From Allorhodopirellula solitaria (GTDB taxonomy: Bacteria; Planctomycetota; Planctomycetia; Pirellulales; Pirellulaceae): a stretch of 64,000 nt of DNA. The notes beneath the pieces are model-generated. The model saw only the letters and a list, made by a program, of their open reading frames with translations. It was not told where the DNA came from and ran no database searches. Shown here in pieces: positions 27,767-37,292 of this stretch. The position numbers and the translations under genes were made by a program. The first letter of the stretch is position 1. The number at the start of each line of letters is the position of its first letter. The stretch is taken from the NCBI RefSeq assembly GCF_007859855.1, contig NZ_SJPK01000002.1, positions 302,903 through 366,902 of the forward strand, in the 5' to 3' direction.

Positions 27767-28282
27767 ATGCCCTATGTGCCTCCACTGAAACAAGACGCTG
27801 CGCCCGAGAAGTCCCAGCCGATCCTCAAGGCGGTTGAGGAGAAATTTGGCCAAGCACTCAATTTGTTCAGCACGCTCGCTCACCAGCCCGATGTGCTCGG
27901 CGGGACGACCCAGATCAACGATGGTATCCAGAACGATCTGCCCGACGTTCTGCGGGAGTTTGCCTATTACAAGGCTTCGACCGTCAATGACTGCAAATAC
28001 TGTTCGCATTACCACAAAGGCGCCGCCAAGAAAGCGGGCGCCACCCCAACGCAGCTTTCAGCAATTGATGACTTCGCAGACAGTGATGCCTTTACTGATG
28101 AGGAGAAAGCGGTGCTCTCCTACGCTGAAGAACTGACCAAGACAGCGAACGTTTCACCGGATACCGTCGCTAGGTTGAAGCTGTATCTCGACGACACGCA
28201 GTTGGTGACCTTGGCGGCGACAGTCGCTCTGGCGAACTTCACCAACCGAGTCAATCATGGTCTTGATATTGAGTTGCCATGA
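27767..28282 (+). CDS. AhpD-like carboxymuconolactone decarboxylase-family protein
   Basis: 171 residues. The family motif CKYCSHYH is present: Cys76, Cys79 and His83 at AhpD spacing, with Glu64 twelve residues before the first Cys as in AhpD (E-x11-C-xx-C-xxx-H). The AhpD His between the cysteines is replaced by Tyr78. AhpD reduces peroxides or shuttles electrons from a lipoyl or disulfide reductase. Its stop overlaps the next gene, a flavoprotein of that reductase type, by four bases (ATGA), which supports a redox pair. Confidence 0.85.
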   Translation: MPYVPPLKQDAAPEKSQPILKAVEEKFGQALNLFSTLAHQPDVLGGTTQINDGIQNDLPDVLREFAYYKASTVNDCKYCSHYHKGAAKKAGATPTQLSAIDDFADSDAFTDEEKAVLSYAEELTKTANVSPDTVARLKLYLDDTQLVTLAATVALANFTNRVNHGLDIELP

Positions 28283-29637
28283 GTGATTCAGTATTTGATT
28301 TGATCGTGATCGGCACAGGCCCGTCGGCATCGACGATAGCTCACAAGTGCCGGTCGGGCGGAAAGCGGGTGGCGGTTGTCGAGGAGCGAGGATTCGGCGG
28401 CGTGTGCGCTCTGCGTGGTTGCAATCCCAAGAAGGTTTACACCAACGCGGCCGATCTTGTCGATCGCGTGCGGGGTGCAGCCGGGAGACTGGTCGACGAC
28501 AATGGGGTGACGATCGATTGGGAGCAGCTCCTCGCTTTCAAACGCGAATTCACGCAGCCCGTTCTCGAAAAGAGCGAGGCGTCCTATCGGGACAAAGGGA
28601 TTGCGACTTTTCACGGTAGCGCTTCGTTTGCCGGCCCGCGCTCGATCGCGGTCGATGGTCAGATTCTCGAGGCCGAGCGGATCTTTGTCGGTGTCGGCGC
28701 TCATCCACGCCCGCTCGAAATCCCTGGCGGGAAGCGAGCCATCCTGAGCGACGAGTTCTTCGAGCTGTCACGACTCCCCCGACGCGTCGTCTTCATCGGG
28801 GGTGGTTATATCTCGATGGAGTTTGCCTGCGTCGCCGCCCGGAGCGGTGCCGAGGTCACCGTTTTGCAGCGACCGTCCCAGGTGCTACCTCCGTTCGATC
28901 CCGACCTAGTGGACCAGTTGGTAGAGTACTCCAGGGAACGGGGCGTCAAGGTGGTCACGGGGGCGAACGTAACAGCCATCGACGGCGTCGGCGGTCAGGA
29001 GATGAACGTGATGTACGAAACCACGGGGGCCGTTCATTCCGCAGCAGCGGAACTGGTTGTCCATGGGGCTGGGCGGATTCCTAACCTCGACGACCTCGGT
29101 CTCGATGCAGGTGAGGTGGCATTCGGAGAGCATGGCATTCAGGTCGATCCATTCATGCGTAGTGTGAGCAATCCAGCCGTCTTCGCGGCCGGGGATTGTG
29201 CTGACTCGGGCAAGCCTCCGCTCACGCCCACCGCCAATGAAGAGGCTCGGATCATCGTCAAGAATCTGTTTGTGGATGAACCCACGCAACGCCCCGATTA
29301 TGGTGTGATCCCGCAGGTCGCCTTTACCGTGCCCGCAATTGCCGCGATCGGCATGTCTCAAGCCGAAGCGGAAGCCGCGCATGATGTCGACGTGCGGAGT
29401 GACGACACATCGACATGGGGCAGCGTGCGAAAAACAGGTCAACGCTGTGCTGGCTACAAGGTCCTCATCGACAAGCAGTCTGACCGGATACTCGGCGCTC
29501 ATCTGCTCGGGCCCGCCGCCGAAGAGACGATCAACCTGTTTGCGTTAGCGATGAAGCACAACCTGACGGCGACGGATATGAAGTCCACGCTCTTCACGTT
29601 CCCCACGTTCGCGTCCGACGTCCGGCGCATGGTTTAG
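28279..29637 (+). CDS. FAD-dependent disulfide oxidoreductase (dihydrolipoamide/glutathione reductase-like)
   Basis: 452 residues. FAD-binding GTGPSAS (12-18), redox disulfide Cys43 and Cys48 in GGVCALRGCNPKK, NAD(P)-binding GGGYISMEFA (about 174-183), and FAGDCAD-type FAD site in VFAAGDCAD (about 304). The C-terminal dimerisation domain normally ends with a catalytic HPT....E motif; here it reads FPTFAS, so the catalytic His (Phe441) and Glu (Ser446) are missing. Such an enzyme may use a different acid or serve a protein partner, here probably the AhpD-like protein encoded just before it. A hairpin lies between its stop and the convergent CAP gene. Confidence 0.85.
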   Translation: MSDSVFDLIVIGTGPSASTIAHKCRSGGKRVAVVEERGFGGVCALRGCNPKKVYTNAADLVDRVRGAAGRLVDDNGVTIDWEQLLAFKREFTQPVLEKSEASYRDKGIATFHGSASFAGPRSIAVDGQILEAERIFVGVGAHPRPLEIPGGKRAILSDEFFELSRLPRRVVFIGGGYISMEFACVAARSGAEVTVLQRPSQVLPPFDPDLVDQLVEYSRERGVKVVTGANVTAIDGVGGQEMNVMYETTGAVHSAAAELVVHGAGRIPNLDDLGLDAGEVAFGEHGIQVDPFMRSVSNPAVFAAGDCADSGKPPLTPTANEEARIIVKNLFVDEPTQRPDYGVIPQVAFTVPAIAAIGMSQAEAEAAHDVDVRSDDTSTWGSVRKTGQRCAGYKVLIDKQSDRILGAHLLGPAAEETINLFALAMKHNLTATDMKSTLFTFPTFASDVRRMV

Positions 29638-29645
29638 CAGGATAT

Positions 29646-29667
29646 ATGCCGGTTAAGCTGCCGGCAT
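29646..29667. terminator. Hairpin between convergent genes
   Basis: ATGCCGG (29646-29652) and CCGGCAT (29661-29667) form a 7-bp stem with an 8-base loop, midway between the flavoprotein stop and the CAP-protein stop. No T-run follows, so the terminator role is tentative; either strand could use it. Confidence 0.4.
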
Positions 29668-29690
29668 CCACTTCCTGCGACCGTGCGAAG

Positions 29691-30416
29691 TTATTTCTGG
29701 ATGAACTTGCCGTCGGCGATCACGACCTCGGCAGACTCGCTCACCGTCAACTCCGCGTCGACGTTCTTCAACGTTAGGGTCGCTGGAAAACACCGCGTTG
29801 CTGTCACGACGCCGCGCGGTGGCATGCTGACCTCGTCCTTGCTTGCTTGGCTTTCTAAAATCAACGTTTGCTCTTGGTCCGATTCGTTCGTGATCGTCAA
29901 TTGGATGGATGCTGACTCGGGGCGGCCGAACAACACCACCGCGTAGTAGGTCGTGTCATCGGCCGTCGCGACGGCGACTCCTGTCTGCGTGATATAGTCG
30001 GCCAGCATGTTTTCACGATGGGGCGGTGAATCGATCCAGCCATCGACGAACACTTCCGTCAGGCTCTTGACGGTCACGTCGCCCGTGTTGGTTCGGTAGG
30101 CAATGTTTTCGCGGACCACGCAGTACTGATAACCGGCGGCTTTGGCTCGTTTCGCTGGCGTCCGTCCATCGGCGTGGTGGCCGTACTTGTCCTCCTTGGC
30201 CATGAACTTGGCAAACTCGGTTGCCGCCTTGGTTAGTTCCTTGTTCGGTTCAAGTGCAGGCAGCTCATGTTCTTTGCGGAAGGCGTTGGTGTCGTCAATG
30301 ATCGATTGCTCGACTTTCGCAGTCATCGACGAGGATGGTGACTCCGACATTACCGTGGGGGCGAATTGACTAAGCAGTAGGAACGCGAGAGAGCATCGCA
30401 TGATAGATAGGCTCAT
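29691..30416 (-). CDS. Secreted CAP-domain (SCP/PR1) protein
   Basis: 241 residues from the ATG at 30416, giving a signal peptide (SLSIMRCSLAFLLLSQ). A GTG at 30605 would add 63 residues holding a CPYC zinc-ribbon-like start, but the signal would then be internal. The CAP domain (about 35-155) shows DDTNAFRKEHELPALEPN, HHADGRTPAKRAKAAG (His ligand), VRENIAY and WIDSPPHRENML (second His). CAP proteins are extracellular and bind lipids or cell-wall material, with no single reaction. A beta-rich C-terminal domain (about 160-241) follows. Confidence 0.85.
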   Translation of the reverse strand: MSLSIMRCSLAFLLLSQFAPTVMSESPSSSMTAKVEQSIIDDTNAFRKEHELPALEPNKELTKAATEFAKFMAKEDKYGHHADGRTPAKRAKAAGYQYCVVRENIAYRTNTGDVTVKSLTEVFVDGWIDSPPHRENMLADYITQTGVAVATADDTTYYAVVLFGRPESASIQLTITNESDQEQTLILESQASKDEVSMPPRGVVTATRCFPATLTLKNVDAELTVSESAEVVIADGKFIQK

Positions 30417-30634
30417 GAGTGGATCGAAAGCAATGGGAATGGAAAAGTGAACGTGCTTTGAAGTGCATGTGGCCGCCGTTATGTGCAAATGAGGTGCCGC
30501 CGGGCGCCCATCGATCACCGGCTCGGAGAATTGGCCGTCTGTTCTCGCCAGCAACGACCCCGGACGCAGTTTCAGCCCGTTACAATAGGGGCACTTGTTA
30601 ATCACAATCTCTCCCTCCTGCCCATTACCCCATC

Positions 30635-31969
30635 ATGCTCCCCTCCAAAGATCAAAATCTTTCCCGCCGTCGATTTCTGCAAGCCTCGAGTGCGACATCC
30701 GCGGCTGTTCTTTCCGCAGGCGTCTGGAGTAGCCGCGGTCACGCGGAGTCCAACTCAGCCAACGAACAGCTCAATATCGCGTGCATCGGTACCGCCAACC
30801 GTGCATTGAACGATATCAATGGTGTGACGAGCGAATCGATCGTGGCGTTGTGTGACGTCGACAGTCGCTTCCTTGATGTGCAAGCCAAACGCTTCCCTGA
30901 CGCGAAAACCTACGCCGACTATCGCGAGATGCTCGACGAGAGTGAAGGCAAAGTGGATGCGGTCGTGATCGGGATTACCGACCACCACCACGCTCCGGCA
31001 ACGATCCGGGCGATTGAAAAGAAGATGCACGTGTACTGTGAGAAGCCGCTGACGCACACGGTGGAGGAAGCGAGAATCGTCACCGAAGCGGCTCGCCAGG
31101 CCGGCGTGGCGACTCAGATGGGCACTCAGATACATGCCACCGACAACTACCGCCGGGTAGTGGAAATTGTCCGCAGCGGGGCGATCGGCGATGTCAATGA
31201 GGTCCACGTGTGGGTCGGCAAGGGCTGGGGCGCGAAGGACGCACCGAGTGGGAACGATCCTGCTCCGGCCTACCTCGATTGGGATCTATGGCTCGGGCCG
31301 GCTGCCGAACGACCTTACATCGACGGCCAGTATCATCCGGCCCAGTGGCGACGATGGTGGGATTTCGGCCAGGGGACGCTGGGCGACATGGCTTGTCACT
31401 ACATGGATCTTCCTTTCTGGGCGCTTGGTTTGACATCACCGACACGAGTCGCCGCCGCTGGCCCTCCGGTCCATGCCGAAGCCTGTCCGCAGGGACTGAA
31501 GGTCAACTATGAATTCCCCGCCATCGAGAACCGCGGCCCGGTTCGATTGACATGGTACGACGGAAACCTAACCCCCCGCACGGTCAGTGGAATCGACGTC
31601 CCTGGTTCGGGCGTGATGTTCGTGGGTAGCGAAGGTAAAATGTTCGCCAATTACGGCAGCTACAAACTGTATCCGGAACAGAAATACGCCTCGTTCACGC
31701 CACCGCCAAAGACCATCGCCGATTCGATCGGTCACCACGCCGAGTGGATTCGAGCTTGCAAGACCGGCGAGCCCACCACGTGCAATTTCGATTATGCAGG
31801 GCCATTGACCGAATCGGTCTTGCTCGGCAATGTTGCCTTCCGCGCAGGAAAGCCCATCGAGTGGGATGCGGCGAAGTTGCAGGTGATCGGCAACGAGCAA
31901 GCCAATGGATTGGTTGGCAAAGAGTATCGTCCGGGCTGGGAAGTTCGTGCGCTCGAAACGGTGAGCTGA
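30635..31969 (+). CDS. Tat-exported Gfo/Idh/MocA-family oxidoreductase
   Basis: 444 residues with a twin-arginine signal (LSRRRFLQASSATSAAVLS, about 9-27). The Rossmann part has LNIACIGTANRALND (about 46-60), where a Gly-rich turn is shortened compared with the usual GxGxxG. Then come VVIGITDHHHAPAT, YCEKPLTH (the family EKP motif) and a C-terminal domain with GDMACHYMDLPFW. This is one of the many exported sugar-dehydrogenase-like paralogues of planctomycetes; the substrate is unknown. It is divergent from the CAP gene with only 218 bases between the two preferred starts. It resembles the 11543-12760 protein in layout but is clearly a different paralogue. Confidence 0.88.
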   Translation: MLPSKDQNLSRRRFLQASSATSAAVLSAGVWSSRGHAESNSANEQLNIACIGTANRALNDINGVTSESIVALCDVDSRFLDVQAKRFPDAKTYADYREMLDESEGKVDAVVIGITDHHHAPATIRAIEKKMHVYCEKPLTHTVEEARIVTEAARQAGVATQMGTQIHATDNYRRVVEIVRSGAIGDVNEVHVWVGKGWGAKDAPSGNDPAPAYLDWDLWLGPAAERPYIDGQYHPAQWRRWWDFGQGTLGDMACHYMDLPFWALGLTSPTRVAAAGPPVHAEACPQGLKVNYEFPAIENRGPVRLTWYDGNLTPRTVSGIDVPGSGVMFVGSEGKMFANYGSYKLYPEQKYASFTPPPKTIADSIGHHAEWIRACKTGEPTTCNFDYAGPLTESVLLGNVAFRAGKPIEWDAAKLQVIGNEQANGLVGKEYRPGWEVRALETVS

Positions 31970-32098
31970 CTTTCGCCCTTGTGGCGACGGCCTTTGCATT
32001 GGTAGGTACGAACGGCTTGAGCACATCCACCCAGCAATTTCGCTGGGCAGGAGTGCCTCGGCGAACGTAACCTCCCGTATACAAGGAACAGCTCGGCG

Positions 32099-33610
32099 AT
32101 GTCGCATCTCGTTGCCAACGCTCCACCACCGCACCGCACATGGATTTTGGTTGCCATGCTGTGTCTCGTCAGTTCGACTGCGGTTGGACAGATGGGAGGC
32201 ATGGGAGGCGGAATGGGTGGCGGCGGCGGTGCGGGCTCTGCTCCTGCGGCGCCCACCAAAGCCAAGTGGCGTGAACACATTCATTCGCAGGCCGGGATGA
32301 CTCTCCGCCGCGAAACAGGCGAGTCGATCGTTGGCGCGGTCCGCATCGTCGGCAACCTGAACGTTGCCACAGCGGATATCTACCGAGAGATGCAGACTCG
32401 CAAGGGCCGCTTCTTCGATAACCAAACCGTCCTCGCCGACGTTCGCCGGCTGAATGACATGGGATCGTTCGATCGGGTTTCCTACGATGTCAAAGAGGTC
32501 GGCCCAGATTCCCCTCTCGATCCATCGGAGGCCTCGCCAGTAGTCCCTGGCGAGCAAGCCCCGCCGAGCGTCATCGTAACCTTTCATGTGCACGAGAGAC
32601 CGATGGTGACCGAGGTGGTTTTCCACGGCAACCGAGGGTTGGATGACCGCGCCCTCACCGGGCGAGTGGGGATCACCCCCGGCGACCCGCTGAGTGAGTT
32701 CTCGGTCGAATCCGGCCGCCGCCGATTGCTCGATTACTATCGTGAAGAAGGCTTCAATCAAGCCTCCATCGAAGCGGGCATCGCCAAGGTGCAAGATCGC
32801 AGCGTCGCGTCGATCAATACAGACGGTCTCTCGCCCGGAACGGTCGTCTTCCGCATCAACGAAGGACCGCTCGAACGCATTGCCGATATCCAGATCGAAG
32901 GCAGTACGATCGTCACCGAAGCGAGGTTGAAGAAGATCATTCAAAGCCGCGGACCGATGCTGGGCTTTCTCAGTTACGTCGGCAACCAAGCTGACTTGAA
33001 AAAGATTGACGGTGATGTCGACCAGCTTTCCTCGTACTATCACACCCTCGGATACCTGACGGCAACCGTTGGACGCCGTTTCGATTATGACGAGAGCGGC
33101 AAATGGATGACGCTGGTTTTCGTCGTCCACGAAGGTCCACGGTTTTCCATCGGCGATATTCAAATCGTTGGTAACCAATACATCACTGAAGAGTCACTTC
33201 GAGCGAGACTCGAGCTGGAGGCCGGAGACATGTTCGATGGCACCATCCTCCGCCGCGATGTCGGCGAAGTCGTTTACGGATACGGTGAACTCGGATTCAT
33301 CTACGCCGAAGTCAAACCGAAGACGATCATGCGAGACGAGAACGGAGTCGCTGATATCGTGTATGAAATCACCGAAGGTGATCGCTGGAAGATCGGTAGA
33401 ATTCTCGTCAACATCGACGGTGAACCCGATCTGATGCGTGAAACCACGATGCTGAATCTCGTCGATATGCGGGAAGGTGACTACATTGACCGGCGGATGC
33501 TCGAGATGAGCCGCCGCCGGATCGAACGCAGCCAACTTCTGGAAACGAACCCAGCGGTCGCAGAAGCACCCGATATTAAAGTTGTGCCGAGAGAGGATTT
33601 GCTGCGATGA
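32099..33610 (+). CDS. POTRA-only half of a split BamA-like outer-membrane assembly factor
   Basis: 503 residues. Signal peptide (about 12-31, ending STAVGQ), a Gly/Met-rich spacer (32-48), then five POTRA-type repeats at roughly 75-140, 165-260, 262-350, 350-430 and 430-503. Repeated cues are VRIVGNLNV, VVFHGNRGLDDRAL, IQIEGSTIVTEARL and IQIVGNQYITEESL, each with the strand-helix-helix-strand pattern ending in a E-G turn. No beta-barrel is present: the protein stops right after the fifth repeat. It overlaps the barrel gene by ATGA. In normal BamA, POTRA domains catch unfolded outer-membrane proteins in the periplasm and are joined to the barrel in one chain. Confidence 0.85.
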   Translation: MSHLVANAPPPHRTWILVAMLCLVSSTAVGQMGGMGGGMGGGGGAGSAPAAPTKAKWREHIHSQAGMTLRRETGESIVGAVRIVGNLNVATADIYREMQTRKGRFFDNQTVLADVRRLNDMGSFDRVSYDVKEVGPDSPLDPSEASPVVPGEQAPPSVIVTFHVHERPMVTEVVFHGNRGLDDRALTGRVGITPGDPLSEFSVESGRRRLLDYYREEGFNQASIEAGIAKVQDRSVASINTDGLSPGTVVFRINEGPLERIADIQIEGSTIVTEARLKKIIQSRGPMLGFLSYVGNQADLKKIDGDVDQLSSYYHTLGYLTATVGRRFDYDESGKWMTLVFVVHEGPRFSIGDIQIVGNQYITEESLRARLELEAGDMFDGTILRRDVGEVVYGYGELGFIYAEVKPKTIMRDENGVADIVYEITEGDRWKIGRILVNIDGEPDLMRETTMLNLVDMREGDYIDRRMLEMSRRRIERSQLLETNPAVAEAPDIKVVPREDLLR

Positions 33611-35196
33611 TTCACGCCATGACCTCCACCCTGAAGACAAACACCGTGAAACGCACCGCTGTTCGGTTCGCCGTCGCCCTCGGCATGGCAATGCAATGCC
33701 TCGCGCCCGTCGAAACGTGGGCCCAACAACCCTACACACCGCCCTCGACGTACTCGGTCCCGCCTACGACCGTGCCGGGAACTGCGCCAAGCTACAGTGG
33801 CCAAAACTACAGTGGCCAAAATTATGGTGGCTCGCAGCCTTACAGTGGCCAGCCCAGCACCGCTCCCACTTACGGCAACCCAACCTATGGCGGGTCGGGC
33901 TATAGCAACCCCAACACCGCTACTCCCCCGAGCCTCAGCGGCCCCGGGTATGGATCCGCACCCACCGCTCAACCGCCCGTCAATCCGAACACTTATGGGG
34001 GGAATAATTATTCTCCCCCCCCGGTGGCGCAACCTGAGTACGCCGCGCCCCCTTCGTCGTTTGGTCCGGTAGCTCCCTATCCCCCCATGGTCACCGGCCC
34101 CGAGGTTCGCGAAGCGGATCTGATCATCCAAGGCTATCCGGCGCGGACCGGCCGCGTGATGTTTGGTGGTGCCGTCAATAGTAGTGCAGGTGTGACGGGG
34201 CAAGTCACTGTCGATGAACGCAACTTCGATATCTGCCGCTGGCCCACCTCCTTTCAAGACCTGTTCAGCGGCACAGCATTTCGCGGTGCAGGCCAAACGT
34301 TCCGTCTCGAAGCCGTTCCCGGTAGCGAATTTCAACGCTATACCGCGCAGTTCGCCGATCCCAATCTGCTCGGATATCTGCCGATCAGCATGTCCGTTAG
34401 CGGGTTCTACTACGATCGCCGCTTCCAGAACTGGGACGAAGGCCGACTCGGAGGGAAGCTCTCCTTCGGTTACCGCGTCACCCCCGACCTTTCGCTCTCG
34501 GCGGGCATGACCGGCCAGAACGTGAACATTTCGAACGCGACCGACCCGACGCTGCCGCAACTGGCCGAAGTGCTCGGCGACAATACTGTCTACAGTGGCT
34601 TGGTATCGTTGATCCACGACACTCGAAACAGTCCCCTCATTCCGAGCGAGGGTCACTACATTAGCGCCAGCTACGAGCAAGCTTTCGGTGATTTCGATTA
34701 CGGCAAATTCGAAGGGGAGTACCGCAAGTTCTGGAAAATTCGCGAACGCGCTGATGGGTCAGGGCAACAGATCTTGAAGTTCATCTCGCAAGTCGGCTTC
34801 AGTGGCAAAGACACGCCGATCTTCGACAACTTCTTTGCCGGGGGCTATGCGACGCTGCGAGGTTTTGATTTCCGTGGAGCCTCCCCCACGGTCCCGAGTG
34901 CCAACGGGCTCGTCCAGGTTGGCGGTCGCTTCCAGTGGCTCAACACGCTCGAGTATATGTTCCCGCTGACGGCCGACGATGCGTTCCGCGGCGTGACTTT
35001 TGTTGACTTCGGTACCGTCGAGCAAGACATCGAGATCCACGAGGATAACTTCCGTGTCGCTCCTGGTTTCGGACTCCGGGTGGCCATCCCGATGCTCGGA
35101 CCAGCGCCGCTGGCGTTTGATTTCGCGTTCCCCGTCATGTCGTCGCAGTACGATGACGAACAGATGTTTAGCTTCTACATGAGTGCAGCTCGCTAG
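33607..35196 (+). CDS. Beta-barrel (D15/Omp85) half of a split BamA-like protein
   Basis: 529 residues with its own signal peptide (about 15-40, ending ETWAQQ). Residues 41-165 are a Pro/Tyr/Gly/Ser-rich linker with PSYSGQNYSGQNYGG-like repeats. The Omp85 barrel (about 175-529) has GRVMFGGAVNSSAG at its start and the diagnostic loop-6 motif GGYATLRGFDFRG (LRGF at 417-420). The last strand lacks a terminal Phe. No POTRA domain is present. The start is the ATG overlapping the POTRA gene's stop, so the two halves are made in step. Since the signal peptide and linker are real sequence features, a simple frameshift cannot explain the split. Confidence 0.87.
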   Translation: MIHAMTSTLKTNTVKRTAVRFAVALGMAMQCLAPVETWAQQPYTPPSTYSVPPTTVPGTAPSYSGQNYSGQNYGGSQPYSGQPSTAPTYGNPTYGGSGYSNPNTATPPSLSGPGYGSAPTAQPPVNPNTYGGNNYSPPPVAQPEYAAPPSSFGPVAPYPPMVTGPEVREADLIIQGYPARTGRVMFGGAVNSSAGVTGQVTVDERNFDICRWPTSFQDLFSGTAFRGAGQTFRLEAVPGSEFQRYTAQFADPNLLGYLPISMSVSGFYYDRRFQNWDEGRLGGKLSFGYRVTPDLSLSAGMTGQNVNISNATDPTLPQLAEVLGDNTVYSGLVSLIHDTRNSPLIPSEGHYISASYEQAFGDFDYGKFEGEYRKFWKIRERADGSGQQILKFISQVGFSGKDTPIFDNFFAGGYATLRGFDFRGASPTVPSANGLVQVGGRFQWLNTLEYMFPLTADDAFRGVTFVDFGTVEQDIEIHEDNFRVAPGFGLRVAIPMLGPAPLAFDFAFPVMSSQYDDEQMFSFYMSAAR

Positions 35197-35291
35197 GAAC
35201 CCTTCTAGAAAGGGGCAGAAACTTTTCAGCGGGATGGTACAATAGGGTTCCCAAGTGAATTTTTGTCCTCCCGTCATGCTCGGCTCCGCTC

Positions 35292-37292
35292 ATGTTGGTA
35301 ACCCAGTGCCCCCGTTGTCACGAATCTGTTTCCGTGCCCGACGCACTTCTGGCTCGTGATGGCGAGTCTCCCGATCCGTTGACCAAGGCACAGTGCCCTT
35401 GGTGCCAGGAAACACTTGACAGCAGCGAACTGCGGGCGGCTGTCCCCCCCGCACTGGTCCCGGTCGGCGAGCAAGCCGTGCTGAGCTCAGTCGCCGCGAC
35501 AGGCGACGGTTGGGGAGAGGTCGATTCGGCGGTGACGCCGCGGTCCGGCCTTGATCTTCATTCCCACGCGGTAACGGAGGATTCGCAAGCCAATTCGGAG
35601 CTCTCGACGGAAGATCACGCGGCGCACAGCCACCCGTTTGAAAGCGATGCCTCCGAGCTGCATTCGGCCGATATCGATGACATCCCCGATGATGGGCCCG
35701 CAGAACTCCAGCTCCAACAGCCCGTCTATCCCCAATCGGATTCTGCAGCGACTCCCGAGCGGGTGATCAAGATCAGTGTCCCCGGGAAGTCCCGCTCGGG
35801 CGACGGCAAGCACTCTGCGATGATGGATGTCGATCCAACGCACAGTCGCCGCCGCAGAAGAAAGAGCTCGCCATGGAAGTCGATGGTTGGTGTGGTATTG
35901 GGCGGGCTGCTGGCCCTGCCGATTGTGGGCACGATCCTGCACTACGCCACAGGACAGCATGTTCCTTATCTCAGTGATATTCTGCCCGGCGGTGGTGCGA
36001 CGCAGCAGCAGACCCGCGCGAATCTGCCGATGCCGGTGCAACCGCGTGTCCCCGACTCAGCACCGGCCGCTCCCCAAAATAACGAGCCCTCGAGACAAGA
36101 GATCGCAGCCCCAGCGGATCCTAGCGACCTGGTCGACCCCGCCGACTCGGCACTTCAAGAGATCACCGGCGGCCCCGCGAACCCAGCTACGCAGCTCGCA
36201 GACACCATGAACGGCGATGCACCGGAGAACTCCAGTGCATCGCCCAGTGGATTGCCCGGTGCATCGCCTAGTGGCAGTCTGGGCGGGATGAGTGTCCCCG
36301 AATCGGAGTTGCCTGAATCCAGCATGCCAGAAGCCGTGCCAGATCTCAGTAAGCCAGCGACGAGCAATGCCGCCGGTGCGGTTGCCGAGAATGCGCCGAC
36401 CGATTCTGGTGCGTCCGACGCGTCAACGAGTCCGAATGATGCGGCTGCCGGTGAACTGCCTGGCAATACACGAGCTGGTACCGGAAGGGCCGGCAGTGCT
36501 CCGCCTGCGAGTGAGTCGCCCGCTACCAATGTCTTCGACAACTCCTTGGCCGATTCAGCGGTACCCGAAACAAATCCCGCCGGTCCGATGATCCCGGAAG
36601 CTCCGGCGCCGCAGGATGACCTGCCCATCGATGCGTCGTCGGCCGATGCCGCGATGAACGACACTCCCGTCGACGACTTGGCTCTCGGGGGGGGGCTGCC
36701 TCCAAGTACTGGCTTCGATGCGTCTGGAGCCGCCGATGACAACACCGGTGCCGGTGACCTGTTTGCCGACACCTCGGAGAATCCATTCCCACCCCGTGCC
36801 GTTGCTGAGGTCTCCCCTGAGGACGCGCTCGATGTCGATGCCGAAGTAGCGGAGTTGACCCGTTCACTTGACGAAATTCGTGAAATGGACGCTGCGGCTC
36901 CCGGACGGGCCGAACAGTTGGATCAGCTTTACGAGTCTTTTTCTGAACTCGCTGGCCGGGTTCCCAGTGATTCTGCAGCGAAGCTCAGCCCCTTGTTGGA
37001 TGAGATCTCTTCAAACACCAGTGTTGCGGCCGCGTTCGCGAAAGCCACACCGATCTGGATTGGCCGTACGGCGACCGATCGCGGGAGTGAGGGTGCCGTC
37101 GTTGTGGGGATCATGTCGAGCAGCGGTTCCAAGTCAAGCATGACTCTTGTCGATGGCCAAAAGGTTCCCGTCACCCTGCCTGCCGACGCCCCGGATGCCC
37201 CATCCGGGATTCACGTCGGGGTCGGCCGCCTCCAGGGCAGTGGCTCCAACGCATCTATCACGCTTGATTTGCTCGAAATCATCAAGCGTTAG
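35292..37292 (+). CDS. Zinc-ribbon and single-helix membrane protein, low-complexity
   Basis: 666 residues. The N-terminus has two CxxC pairs, CPRC (6-9) and CPWC (35-38), typical of a zinc ribbon. One transmembrane helix lies at about 199-220 (VVLGGLLALPIVGTILHY). Residues about 240-520 are low-complexity, rich in Ala, Ser, Pro, Asp and Glu. A conserved-looking C-terminal domain follows (about 525-666). A cytosolic zinc ribbon joined by one helix to a periplasmic domain is a common planctomycete layout with no known function. The ATG at 35292 is preceded by no strong ribosome site. Confidence 0.72.
   Translation: MLVTQCPRCHESVSVPDALLARDGESPDPLTKAQCPWCQETLDSSELRAAVPPALVPVGEQAVLSSVAATGDGWGEVDSAVTPRSGLDLHSHAVTEDSQANSELSTEDHAAHSHPFESDASELHSADIDDIPDDGPAELQLQQPVYPQSDSAATPERVIKISVPGKSRSGDGKHSAMMDVDPTHSRRRRRKSSPWKSMVGVVLGGLLALPIVGTILHYATGQHVPYLSDILPGGGATQQQTRANLPMPVQPRVPDSAPAAPQNNEPSRQEIAAPADPSDLVDPADSALQEITGGPANPATQLADTMNGDAPENSSASPSGLPGASPSGSLGGMSVPESELPESSMPEAVPDLSKPATSNAAGAVAENAPTDSGASDASTSPNDAAAGELPGNTRAGTGRAGSAPPASESPATNVFDNSLADSAVPETNPAGPMIPEAPAPQDDLPIDASSADAAMNDTPVDDLALGGGLPPSTGFDASGAADDNTGAGDLFADTSENPFPPRAVAEVSPEDALDVDAEVAELTRSLDEIREMDAAAPGRAEQLDQLYESFSELAGRVPSDSAAKLSPLLDEISSNTSVAAAFAKATPIWIGRTATDRGSEGAVVVGIMSSSGSKSSMTLVDGQKVPVTLPADAPDAPSGIHVGVGRLQGSGSNASITLDLLEIIKR

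Noticed and set aside
31568..33178. 536-codon minus-strand frame over the Tat oxidoreductase end and POTRA gene
   Set aside because: Antisense shadow: both plus-strand genes have clear domains and signals, and this frame has none.
33607..35196. The split BamA as a sequencing frameshift
   Set aside because: The second gene has its own signal peptide and a long linker before the barrel, which a single base error cannot create.
35199..35217. CCCTTCTAGAAAGGG as terminator after the BamA barrel
   Set aside because: The stem is imperfect and short, and only a weak T-run follows; not convincing.
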